Origin: Spirochaetota bacterium
GTDB lineage: Bacteria > Spirochaetota > Brachyspiria > Brachyspirales > JACRPF01
Assembly: GCA_016214035.1 (NCBI GenBank)
Contig: JACRPF010000015.1
Span: 62,001 to 126,000, forward strand
Reading direction: 5' to 3'
Length of the DNA: 64,000 nt
The notes below the pieces were generated by a model. That model ran no database searches, was not told where the DNA came from, and saw only the letters and a program-made list of their open reading frames with translations. This document shows positions 8,792 through 16,796 of this stretch, one piece after another. Position 1 is the stretch's first letter. Every line of letters starts with the position of its first letter. Both the position numbers and the translations under genes were made by a program.

Positions 8792-9697
8792 ATGCAAGGA
8801 TCGATACGCGATGTTGCCGCCATCGGGCTCGTACATCACATGCTCTATCCGCGCTGTACAATGGATGAGAACTATCACGCGGAGACACTTTCCCGGTTTG
8901 TGAAGCGTGATGATATCGACATGTTCGACTTCTGTCTTCCTTACGATGAAAAACTCCGCGCCGGTCTTATACCGGTCGTGCGCTCATCCGGCAAACCGCG
9001 CTGCTACGCGACGCATCTTATCCCGCTGCGGAAACTGTCGTACGCAAGCGTTGTGCCCAGCGAGCAGGCCATCATGCGCATACTCACCAAAAACCAGATG
9101 GCCGCGGCTCATGCTGCCGGTGCGACGGAGTTCATATTCGCCTCCGGTTCCGACGTCCCCGAGGATAAACGCCCCGCGGCACGCACTGCCTTCCGCGAGA
9201 TGCTCCGCTGGATGTGCACCGAGATGAAACCGCTCGGCATCACGGCGCTGCTCGAGCCGTTCGACCGCACCTTCGACAAGAAATTTCTATTCGGCCCGAG
9301 CATTGAGTGCATCGACATGATACGCTCGCTCGAACCGGAAGTAAAAAACCTCGGCATCGAACTCGACATGGCGCATGTCCCGCTCATGGACGAGACGTTC
9401 GAACACGCCATACGCACCTGCGCGCCGTATCTCAAGCGCGTGCATCTGGGCAACTGCGTGAAGAAAGACCCGTCGAACCCGTGGTACGGCGACAATCACC
9501 CGCCGATGGGCATTGCCGGCGGTGAGATTGACGTTCCGGAACTTGCGGGCATACTCAGACTGCTGGCTGATGTCGGCTATATCGGCAGCAATCGCGGTGC
9601 GCTTATCATCGAAATGCAGCCGTTCCCCGGCATGAGCGAGGACGACACCGTGAAGGATAATTTCGCGCGTCTTGACAAAGCGTGGGCGATGGCCTGA
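8792..9697 (+). CDS. sugar phosphate isomerase/epimerase-like TIM barrel
   Basis: A 301-residue protein of the xylose-isomerase-like (AP_endonuc_2) superfamily. It shows the expected pattern of acidic and His metal ligands at strand ends: FDFCLP, LLEPFDR with the catalytic Glu, ELDMAHVPL with Asp and His, KRVHLGNC with His, and a final ALIIEMQPF with Glu. These normally hold a divalent metal for aldose-ketose isomerisation or epimerisation. It lies 16 bp after the D-aminopeptidase gene. The exact sugar cannot be assigned. Confidence 0.82.
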   Translation: MQGSIRDVAAIGLVHHMLYPRCTMDENYHAETLSRFVKRDDIDMFDFCLPYDEKLRAGLIPVVRSSGKPRCYATHLIPLRKLSYASVVPSEQAIMRILTKNQMAAAHAAGATEFIFASGSDVPEDKRPAARTAFREMLRWMCTEMKPLGITALLEPFDRTFDKKFLFGPSIECIDMIRSLEPEVKNLGIELDMAHVPLMDETFEHAIRTCAPYLKRVHLGNCVKKDPSNPWYGDNHPPMGIAGGEIDVPELAGILRLLADVGYIGSNRGALIIEMQPFPGMSEDDTVKDNFARLDKAWAMA

Positions 9698-9834
9698 ACA
9701 GAATCGTGCTCATGCGCGACGGCCGGATAATGTTATAGGCTCAACGGAACATTTATGGGCAATTGTGTTTGTTTTTTTATGGAAATCAGTTACTATCGGC
9801 ATTCTATACACTGCGTCACGGAGAAAAGCATCGC

Positions 9835-10041
9835 ATGTCTTCGGAACAGGACTTGATTGAGGCTATCAATAAGATAATGCCGTTCGGCAAGTATCAGGGC
9901 CGTAAGCTTATGGATATTCCCGAGCCCTATCTGGTATGGATGCATCAAAAAGGCTTTCCCAAAGGAAAACTGGGACAGCAATTGGCCTTGATATATGAAG
10001 TAAAATTGAACGGGCTGGAAGATCTGCTGAAAAAACTATAG
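9835..10041 (+). CDS. DUF3820 family small protein
   Basis: A 68-residue protein with the DUF3820 signature MPFGKYQGRKLMDIPEPYLV followed by WMHQKGFPKGKLG. The family is small, soluble and of unknown biochemical role; its fold resembles nucleic-acid or nuclease-associated domains, and some members were named as quorum-sensing-regulated factors. I start it at the ATG at 9835, behind GGAG 11 bases upstream; an ATG at 9763 would add an N-terminus outside the family. Confidence 0.8.
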   Translation: MSSEQDLIEAINKIMPFGKYQGRKLMDIPEPYLVWMHQKGFPKGKLGQQLALIYEVKLNGLEDLLKKL

Positions 10042-10111
10042 CGACAGCATGAAGCTTTTTTCCGAAGTGATGATGGCGTGTTTCATGTCACCAGCAACCG
10101 GTTTTCCCGCG

Positions 10112-10618
10112 CTATGGATTTGCAGCGTTCGTCTCTGCGGGTGAATCGGGCCGGAATTTCCTGATTATACCGCGCAGAAAGGCGCGGAGGTACTGATCAC
10201 CGCAATCCTTATAATTATGATGACCTGCTTTCCGGAAAAAGGCGCTCAGTTCCGGTTTTGATACTTTCTTATCACCCAGTTCAAAGACGGCGAGCATATC
10301 CTCATCCTTGAATTCAAATGCTATACGCAGTTTTTTCAGAATGATATTGTTTGAAAGACGTATGTTCGCATCTGTCTGCGGCGCGGGCGCGCCCTCGCGT
10401 CTGCCGCGTCGGTCGATGATAAGCCCGTCCAGGAACAGCGCAAGCTTATAGTCACTGCACGCTTCAAAACCCGGGTCCTCTTCTTTCTTCATCAACGATA
10501 CCACCTCGGGAATACCGCACCGGTAACCGGCGTTGCCAAGAATATCCACCACCGCGGTGTCCCTGAGATTCAGGGCAAAACGCAGCCTGCGCAAAACGTC
10601 ATTATATGTCGATATCAT
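10112..10618 (-). CDS. DUF1456 (YehS-like) family protein
   Basis: A 168-residue protein with two copies of the DUF1456 helical unit: NDVLRRLRFALNLRDTAVVD near the start and NNIILKKLRIAFEFKDEDML in the second half, each followed by a Lys/Glu-rich loop and a Phe-Leu-Arg/Asp-Gly helix. This is the two-repeat form seen in E. coli YehS, whose function is unknown. The ATG at 10618 is preceded by AAGGA; the open frame extends upstream without a ribosome site. Confidence 0.85.
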   Translation of the reverse strand: MISTYNDVLRRLRFALNLRDTAVVDILGNAGYRCGIPEVVSLMKKEEDPGFEACSDYKLALFLDGLIIDRRGRREGAPAPQTDANIRLSNNIILKKLRIAFEFKDEDMLAVFELGDKKVSKPELSAFFRKAGHHNYKDCGDQYLRAFLRGIIRKFRPDSPAETNAANP

Positions 10619-10755
10619 CACTATTCCTTGCGATGCAGATTCAAGACGATGCATTTCACCGTGTAAAGCGGCTGCTTCGATATATCGCATGATATATGGA
10701 TGTACGTTTTTTTCAACCGCATGACTTCCCTACGGCGTTCCGCGCGTGCCATTTA

Positions 10756-10783
10756 TTGACATTACAGCAAAACGTGGTATACC
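10756..10783 (+). promoter_or_regulatory. promoter placed for a leaderless TSUP mRNA
   Basis: TTGACA (10756-10761), 16 bp, TATACC (10778-10783). The ATG of the downstream gene lies only 8 bases after the -10 box, so transcription should start at or next to the A of the ATG. Confidence 0.7.
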
Positions 10784-10791
10784 GAAGCGAT

Positions 10792-11613
10792 ATGACGAAT
10801 ATAATCACCGGCTCAGACATCAGTACCGCGGCCATGCATCTGTTCATAACGCTGCTCATTCTCGGATCATTCGGCGGATTTCTGTCCGGAATGCTCGGCA
10901 TCGGCGGCGCCATCGTCATGATACCGCTCATGCTAACCATCCCTCCGCTCCTGGGGCTACCGACGCTCGACATGAAAACCGTCGCGGGGCTGTCGATGAT
11001 ACAGGTCATTTTCGCGTCGATATCGGGCGTGCTCCGGCATCGCAGACACAATTTCGTCGACAACAGGCTTCTGATATTGCTCGGAAGCACGATGGCAACG
11101 GGAACATTTATCGGCGCGTTCGTCTCGAAATATATCAACAACGCCATGCTGATGATAATCTTCGGCATACTGGCGCTCACCGCAGGCATCATGATGTTTT
11201 TGAAACCGCCCGGAGAGACGACGGATCAGCCGGCGGAAGCGCATATCAACCTGCCATTGACGCTCATCATCGGCTTGATCATCGGAAGCGTATCAGGCAT
11301 GGTGGGTGCCGGCGGCGGCTTCATCCTCATCCCGATAATGATCTACGTGCTCCGCATCCCCACGCGTATTACCATAGGCACAAGCCTCGGCGTCGTAATG
11401 ATAGGCGCTATTGCCGGCGGGATAGGCAAGATCGCCACCGGACAGGTTATGTGGCTGCCGGCGCTCGCGCTCATCCTCGGTGCGGTTCCCTTTGCGCAGC
11501 TCGGAGCAACCGTGAGTAAAAAACTTCCGACGCGCGTGCTGCACATCCTCCTTATTGTCATCATAACCGCCACCTGTATTCAGATATGGTGGAAAATATT
11601 ATTCACGCATTGA
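10792..11613 (+). CDS. TSUP family membrane transporter (TauE/SafE-like)
   Basis: A 273-residue inner-membrane protein with about eight hydrophobic segments and two related halves. Each half carries the glycine-rich TSUP signature: SGMLGIGGAIVMIP in the first and SGMVGAGGGFILIP in the second. Family members export or import sulfite, sulfoacetate or related organosulfur anions; the substrate here is unknown. The chosen ATG at 10792 comes directly after the promoter with no Shine-Dalgarno, so translation is probably leaderless. An upstream in-frame ATG at 10696 would precede the promoter. Confidence 0.85.
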   Translation: MTNIITGSDISTAAMHLFITLLILGSFGGFLSGMLGIGGAIVMIPLMLTIPPLLGLPTLDMKTVAGLSMIQVIFASISGVLRHRRHNFVDNRLLILLGSTMATGTFIGAFVSKYINNAMLMIIFGILALTAGIMMFLKPPGETTDQPAEAHINLPLTLIIGLIIGSVSGMVGAGGGFILIPIMIYVLRIPTRITIGTSLGVVMIGAIAGGIGKIATGQVMWLPALALILGAVPFAQLGATVSKKLPTRVLHILLIVIITATCIQIWWKILFTH

Positions 11614-11621
11614 GTTAAACC

Positions 11622-14576
11622 ATGACAGAACAGAAACAAATTTCCGAAGGTGCCGTTGTCGAAGGATTTATCGTCGAGCGCGTACGCCACCTCCCGGGCC
11701 TTAACGCCGACGGTGTATATCTCACGCATAAACGCCTCGGCACGCGGCTCCTGCATGTGCACAACAGCGATGTTGAAAACCTCATCGCCATCACCATACC
11801 CACGCCGCCCGCGGACGACACGGGGCTCCCGCATATCATGGAGCATTCAGTGCTCGCCGGATCGAAACGCTTCCCGCTCAAGGACCCGTTCTTCGAGATA
11901 CTCAAGTGCTCGCTTGCCACCTTCATCAATGCGATGACGTTCGACACGTTTACCATGTATCCGTTCTCAAGCGCCGTGCGCAAGGACCTCTTCAATCTCG
12001 CGGAGCTTTATTTCGACGCGGTGTATCATCCGCTCATCAGCAGACAGACATTTGCCCGCGAGGCGTACCATCTCACACCCACGGGAAAGGCCGACGAGCC
12101 GCTCGCCATCAACGGCATCGTGTATAATGAGATGAAGGCTGCGTATTCATCGCCTGATTCTTTTCTCTGGCAGAACGTGATGCGCATGCTCTACCCCGAC
12201 ATACCGCTCCGTTTCGAGTCCGGCGGGGACCCCGCGGCAATACCCGATCTCACGTATGAGACGTTCCGTCGCTTTCATGAAACACTCTATCACCCGTCAC
12301 GGAGCTACGTGTTCTGCTGCGGTAATATTCCCACCGCCGACTTCTGCCGTTTTTTCGACGCCGGTTTTGCGCCGTTCAGCAAAGCGGACAACGGCTTCTC
12401 ATTACAGCAGCAGCCGCGATGGTCGTCGCCTAAAAAACATCGTGCGCATTATCCCGTCGGAGCGAATGAATCCGTCTCCGGGAAAACATATCACCAGCTT
12501 GCCTGGGCCGCCGGAGGACTTGCCGCACGCGGCGAATTCCTGCCGCTCGCAACGCTCATGCAGGTGCTCACCGGCACCGATGCGGCACCGCTCAAGAAGG
12601 CCGTCATCGACTCCAAACTCGGCGCCGATGTGAACAACAACATGGTTCATGCCATGGCGCCGGAAATCATTTGCTCCACAGGCATCAAAGGAAGCGAGCC
12701 GGAGCACGCGGACGCGTATACATCGCTTGTGCTCGACACGCTTGCGGACGTCAGACGCGACGGCATAAAACCCGACGCGATACGCACGGCCATACGCCAG
12801 CTTTCATACCGGTACTGCGAACGTACGTCGCGCTCGCTTGTGGATCTTGCCGCGCAGCTCATGCCCAACTGGCTTACCACGGACGACCCGTTCTCGTTCG
12901 TGGATCTGCCCGCACTCATAAAAAACGAGGAAGCCCATCTCGCCTCGGGCGATGTGCTCATGTCGCTCCTTGAAGAGCGCATCCTGAAAAACAATCACAT
13001 GCTCGCGCTCACACTTTCGCCGGACGCCGGCATGAAAATCCGCATGGATGAAGCGCACACAAACGCGATGAAAGCACGCGCGGCGAAACTCTCGGCCGAC
13101 GATATGCGCAAGCTCAGGGAACAGACGGAAGAACTTGATTCGCAGAACGCGGCGGCAGACACGCCGGAGGTGCTCGCAACGCTTCCCCGGCTCACGATCG
13201 GCGACATTCCGCAACGTCCCTATGAGATCAGCACCGCTGCGGAAATTATCAACGGCCGCGTAACGCTTCTGTGCAACGATATGCAGTCCAACGGCATCGC
13301 CTACTGCATCATCGACGCCGATCTCAGCGGATTGCCCGCGGAGCTGTACCCGCTCCTGCCGGTGTTCAAGGACATCTTTGACCGCATGGGAACCGAACAG
13401 GTGTCGTACGTGGATATGGCGAAACGCCGTGCGGCCGCCGCGCGCTATATCACCTCGTCATTCTATTTCAGCCCCGATGCAAAGAAACCGGGCAAAGTGA
13501 CGCCGCACCTGAAATGCTGGTTCGTGACCACCGAGGATTCGTTCGATGACGCGCTTGCCGTCATGGCAGAACTCATGTCCGGCATCTCCGCCGCCGATGA
13601 AGCGCGTCTTTCCGATGTGGCGCGCCGCTATCATGCGTCGTTCCGCGACCGGCTCATGAACGACCCGCTGGAAATAGCACAGCTTCACGCGCGCCGGAAC
13701 CTCAGTGCATACGCCCGCATGGACTATGAAATGCGCGGCGTTCCCGGCTACCGGTTGAGCCAACGCTTCGCCGACGAGTTTTTATCCGCGAAAGACGATG
13801 TAATACGCTCGGTCGCCGCAATCAGGGACCATGCGCGCGCATCGGGACGCATCACCGCGTCGTGCACCGGTTCATCCGCGGTTATGAAAAAAGCAAGGAG
13901 TTTTCTGCAGTCGTATTATGCCGACGATGCATCATGCACCGCCGAGGCACTCCGTGAGCATGCATACGCGCCGGTATTCGACGGTATCGCGCTGTCGCTG
14001 CAGACGTCTCATAGTGTTTTTGCAATGCCGGCGATACATGCGACACACCGGGACACGCATGTACTCAAACTCGCAACCGCACTCGCCACCAATGACTACT
14101 GGCTGCCGGAAGTCCGTTTGAAAGGCGGCGCATACAGCGCATTCATTTCCTATGACCACCGGCTCGGCACCTGGAGCGCATGGTCATATGCCGACCCCGA
14201 TTTCCTGAAGACACAGACGGCGTTCAGGGGAATGCTGCGCTACATTACCTCGGTGTCGATAGATGCGGATCATCTTGAACAGACAATCATCGGGCGTCTC
14301 AAACATCACATCAACCCGCTCATGCCCGATCAGGCCACGCACGCGGCGCTTGAACGCCACCTGATTCATGAAACACCCTCGGACCGCGCGGCCGCATACG
14401 ACGCCATACGGAGCGCGACGGGAGACGATGTCAAGCGCGTACTCCGCGAACATCTCGAAGCGAACGCCGACACCGCGTCAATGAGCGTAGCGGGAAGCCC
14501 TGCCGACCTCACACGCATCTCCGCCGCACTCGACAAACCGCTGGCGATAGATGATGTGTTCGGTAATGCGGAATAA
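11622..14576 (+). CDS. M16C family zinc metalloprotease (presequence-protease type)
   Basis: A 984-residue enzyme with the inverted zinc motif HxxEH as His71-Ile-Met-Glu-His75 in GLPHIMEHSVLAG and the distal Glu ligand in INGIVYNEMKAA about 95 residues later. The length and the FINAMTFDTFTMYPFSS segment match the M16C subfamily (PreP/CymC-type), which has four homologous domains forming a closed chamber that degrades unstructured peptides of up to about 65 residues. No signal peptide is seen, so it should act in the cytosol on peptide debris. It starts 8 bp after the TSUP gene and its stop overlaps the shikimate kinase start (TAATG). Confidence 0.93.
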   Translation: MTEQKQISEGAVVEGFIVERVRHLPGLNADGVYLTHKRLGTRLLHVHNSDVENLIAITIPTPPADDTGLPHIMEHSVLAGSKRFPLKDPFFEILKCSLATFINAMTFDTFTMYPFSSAVRKDLFNLAELYFDAVYHPLISRQTFAREAYHLTPTGKADEPLAINGIVYNEMKAAYSSPDSFLWQNVMRMLYPDIPLRFESGGDPAAIPDLTYETFRRFHETLYHPSRSYVFCCGNIPTADFCRFFDAGFAPFSKADNGFSLQQQPRWSSPKKHRAHYPVGANESVSGKTYHQLAWAAGGLAARGEFLPLATLMQVLTGTDAAPLKKAVIDSKLGADVNNNMVHAMAPEIICSTGIKGSEPEHADAYTSLVLDTLADVRRDGIKPDAIRTAIRQLSYRYCERTSRSLVDLAAQLMPNWLTTDDPFSFVDLPALIKNEEAHLASGDVLMSLLEERILKNNHMLALTLSPDAGMKIRMDEAHTNAMKARAAKLSADDMRKLREQTEELDSQNAAADTPEVLATLPRLTIGDIPQRPYEISTAAEIINGRVTLLCNDMQSNGIAYCIIDADLSGLPAELYPLLPVFKDIFDRMGTEQVSYVDMAKRRAAAARYITSSFYFSPDAKKPGKVTPHLKCWFVTTEDSFDDALAVMAELMSGISAADEARLSDVARRYHASFRDRLMNDPLEIAQLHARRNLSAYARMDYEMRGVPGYRLSQRFADEFLSAKDDVIRSVAAIRDHARASGRITASCTGSSAVMKKARSFLQSYYADDASCTAEALREHAYAPVFDGIALSLQTSHSVFAMPAIHATHRDTHVLKLATALATNDYWLPEVRLKGGAYSAFISYDHRLGTWSAWSYADPDFLKTQTAFRGMLRYITSVSIDADHLEQTIIGRLKHHINPLMPDQATHAALERHLIHETPSDRAAAYDAIRSATGDDVKRVLREHLEANADTASMSVAGSPADLTRISAALDKPLAIDDVFGNAE

Positions 14577-15076
14577 TGAAAACGAACATAGTACTCACCG
14601 GAATGCCGGGTGCCGGAAAAAGCACGGTCGGTGTGCTGCTCGCGAAGATCACGGCGAAGGAATTCATCGACACGGATATTCTGATACAGACGCGTGCGGG
14701 CAAACCGCTGCAGACAATACTTGACGAAAGCGGTTATCTGAATCTCCGGCGCATCGAAGAATCGGTGCTGCTTACGCTGGCTGTAACGGACCATGTCATC
14801 GCCACCGGCGGAAGCGTGGTGTACAGCGACGCGGGCATGCGGCATCTCAGCGGACACGGCACGGTGGTATTCCTCGATGTCCCGCTTGACGAGGTTCGCC
14901 GCCGCGTCCATGACTTTTCAACGCGCGGCATAGCCTGTGACCCGGCCATGACACTCGACGACCTATACGCCGAACGCCGGCCGTTGTATCTGCGTTACGC
15001 GGACATCATCATTCCCTGCGGCGCGATGACGCACGACGCCGTGGCCGCCGCGGTCATTGCGGCATCCGGTCATTGA
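14576..15076 (+). CDS. aroK: shikimate kinase-like protein
   Basis: A 166-residue P-loop kinase. The Walker A is GMPGAGKST (residues about 9-17), followed by FIDTDILI with the shikimate-contacting Asp, the Arg-containing NLRRIEE, VIATGGSVV (the conserved Gly-Gly) and RRPLYLRYADI near the C-terminus as the lid/adenine segment. These fit shikimate kinase, which phosphorylates the 3-hydroxyl of shikimate on the way to chorismate; the lid Arg region is RGIA. The ATG overlaps the stop of the protease gene in TAATG. No other aro gene is nearby, so a related small-molecule kinase remains possible. Confidence 0.82.
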   Translation: MKTNIVLTGMPGAGKSTVGVLLAKITAKEFIDTDILIQTRAGKPLQTILDESGYLNLRRIEESVLLTLAVTDHVIATGGSVVYSDAGMRHLSGHGTVVFLDVPLDEVRRRVHDFSTRGIACDPAMTLDDLYAERRPLYLRYADIIIPCGAMTHDAVAAAVIAASGH

Positions 15077-15100
15077 TTTCACCTGCGGATGGATTATACT
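15073..15100 (+). promoter_or_regulatory. promoter of the ACT/UPF0210 pair
   Basis: TTGATT (15073-15078), 16 bp, TATACT (15095-15100). The -35 box overlaps the stop of the shikimate kinase gene; the ACT gene starts 28 bp downstream. Confidence 0.7.
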
Positions 15101-15128
15101 GCATCCATCAGACCGACGCAGAGGCATT

Positions 15129-15419
15129 ATGAAAAAGAAAACCGGCAAAGAACTTTCCTTCATCACCGTGATGGGGCAGGACAGAAAAGGCATCGTCGCA
15201 TCGGTGTCTCAGTTCCTGTACAAGAACGAGATCAACATCGAGGACATCAGCCAGAAAATCATTGAAGGATATTTCGTGATGACCATGCTCGTAGACATCG
15301 CAAACGCGGCGATACCGCTTGAGAAACTCCGCGACGGACTTGACGGCATCGGGAAAAAGCTCAGGATCAAGATCACCATTCAGCATGAAAATATTTTCAA
15401 GATGATGCACCGGGTATAA
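15129..15419 (+). CDS. ACT domain protein (UPF0237 type)
   Basis: A 96-residue single ACT domain: SFITVMGQDRKGIVASVSQF is the first strand-loop-helix with the Gly-Ile ligand turn, followed by IEDISQKIIEGYFVMTMLVD. Such stand-alone ACT proteins usually bind an amino acid and act as allosteric partners. It ends 2 bp before the UPF0210 gene, a pairing that is conserved in many bacteria, so the two proteins likely work together. Start chosen at 15129 after GAGGC; the frame is open further upstream across the promoter. Confidence 0.9.
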   Translation: MKKKTGKELSFITVMGQDRKGIVASVSQFLYKNEINIEDISQKIIEGYFVMTMLVDIANAAIPLEKLRDGLDGIGKKLRIKITIQHENIFKMMHRV

Positions 15420-15421
15420 CC

Positions 15422-16780
15422 ATGTCCATCACCGTTGACGAAATATATCAGACACACGCGATGGTGGCCGAACAGCACCTCGACATACGCACGACAACAC
15501 TCGGACTCAATCTCAAGGACTGCATCGACTCGGACTTCTCGCGCTTCAGGAAAAATGTATACAACCGCATCTATCCCGCGGCGATGAAACTCGTGAAGGA
15601 AGTGAAGCTCCTTGAGATGAAATACGGCATCCCCATCGTCAACAAACGCATCTCGATAACACCCATCGCGTTCGTCATGGAAACACATGCGACGATTGCG
15701 AAATATATCGCCATGGCAAAAACGCTTGACGATGCCGCCGCTGATGCTGGCATCGATTTCATCGGTGGTTTCGGCTCGCTCGTGCAGAAAGGGCTCACGC
15801 ACGCGGACCGGGTGCTCATCGAAGCGCTGCCTGATGTACTCTCGCAGACCAAACGCGTATGTTCGTTCCTCAACGTGGGAAGCAATGTGGCAGGTCTCAA
15901 TCTCGACGCGGTCAATCTGCTCGGCCCGATGCTTTCATCCGCGGCGAAAAAAAGCAAAAACGGCATCGCCTGCGCCAAGTTCGTGGTGTTCGTGAACGCT
16001 CCCGAGGACAATCCGTTCATGGCCGGGGCATTCCACGGCGTGGGCGAGGGTGACGCGACGATTAACGTGGGTGTTTCCGGCCCCGGCGTGGTGCGAAGCG
16101 TCGTCGCCAAAAACCGCACCTGCGATCTCACCGAACTTTCCGAAGTCATAAAAAAGACCACGTTTAAAATTACGCGCGCGGGTGAGCTCATCGGAAGGGA
16201 ACTGGCCACGAACACCGGCATACCATTCGGCATCGTGGATATTTCACTCGCGTCGACCACCGCACAAGGCGACAGCGTCGCCGATATTCTGCGGGCATTC
16301 GGCATCGAGCAGGTGGGCGCACACGGGTCAACGCTCGCGGTAGCGCTCCTCATGGACGCGGTAAAAAAGGGCGGCGCCATGGCAAGCGGCAATGTGGGCG
16401 GCTTAAGCGGCACCTTCATTCCGGTAAGCGAAGACGCGGGGATGATAGAAGCGGTAAAAAAAGGCGCGCTCTCGCTCGATAAGCTTGAATCGCTCACCGC
16501 GGTCTGCTCGGTGGGTCTCGATATGTTCGCCATCCCGGGTGATACACCGGTCGAGACGATCAACGCCATCATCGCCGACGAACTGGCCATCGGCGTCATC
16601 AATAATAAAACGACCGCGGTCCGGGTCATTCCGGCCATCGGTAAACGTGTGGGTCAGTCGGTTGATTTCGGCGGATTACTGGGCGAAGCACCGGTGATGA
16701 AGGTAAACAGATATTCGGCGAAGGATTTCATGCGCCGGGGCGGACGAATGCCCGCACCGGTGACGAGTATGAGAAATTAA
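15422..16780 (+). CDS. UPF0210/PFL family protein (DUF711)
   Basis: A 452-residue protein of the UPF0210 family, related in fold to pyruvate formate-lyase/ribonucleotide reductase barrels. Recognisable segments are IRTTTLGLNLKDCID near the N-terminus, DFIGGFGSLVQKG, FLNVGSNVAGLNLDAV, INVGVSGPGVVR and the late GGRMPAPVTSMRN tail. The reaction is unknown. The gene follows the ACT gene by 2 bp and precedes the DUF4914 gene by 16 bp, suggesting a three-gene unit. Confidence 0.9.
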   Translation: MSITVDEIYQTHAMVAEQHLDIRTTTLGLNLKDCIDSDFSRFRKNVYNRIYPAAMKLVKEVKLLEMKYGIPIVNKRISITPIAFVMETHATIAKYIAMAKTLDDAAADAGIDFIGGFGSLVQKGLTHADRVLIEALPDVLSQTKRVCSFLNVGSNVAGLNLDAVNLLGPMLSSAAKKSKNGIACAKFVVFVNAPEDNPFMAGAFHGVGEGDATINVGVSGPGVVRSVVAKNRTCDLTELSEVIKKTTFKITRAGELIGRELATNTGIPFGIVDISLASTTAQGDSVADILRAFGIEQVGAHGSTLAVALLMDAVKKGGAMASGNVGGLSGTFIPVSEDAGMIEAVKKGALSLDKLESLTAVCSVGLDMFAIPGDTPVETINAIIADELAIGVINNKTTAVRVIPAIGKRVGQSVDFGGLLGEAPVMKVNRYSAKDFMRRGGRMPAPVTSMRN

Positions 16781-16796
16781 ACGGCAGGGTACACGT

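Noticed and set aside
10746-11519. 257-codon plus-strand frame overlapping the TSUP gene
   Set aside because: Different frame from the clear membrane protein; translation is His/Arg-rich without hydrophobic segments.
15571-16638. 355-codon minus-strand open frame
   Set aside because: Antisense to the UPF0210 gene; Ser/Ala/Met-rich low-complexity translation, no ribosome site.
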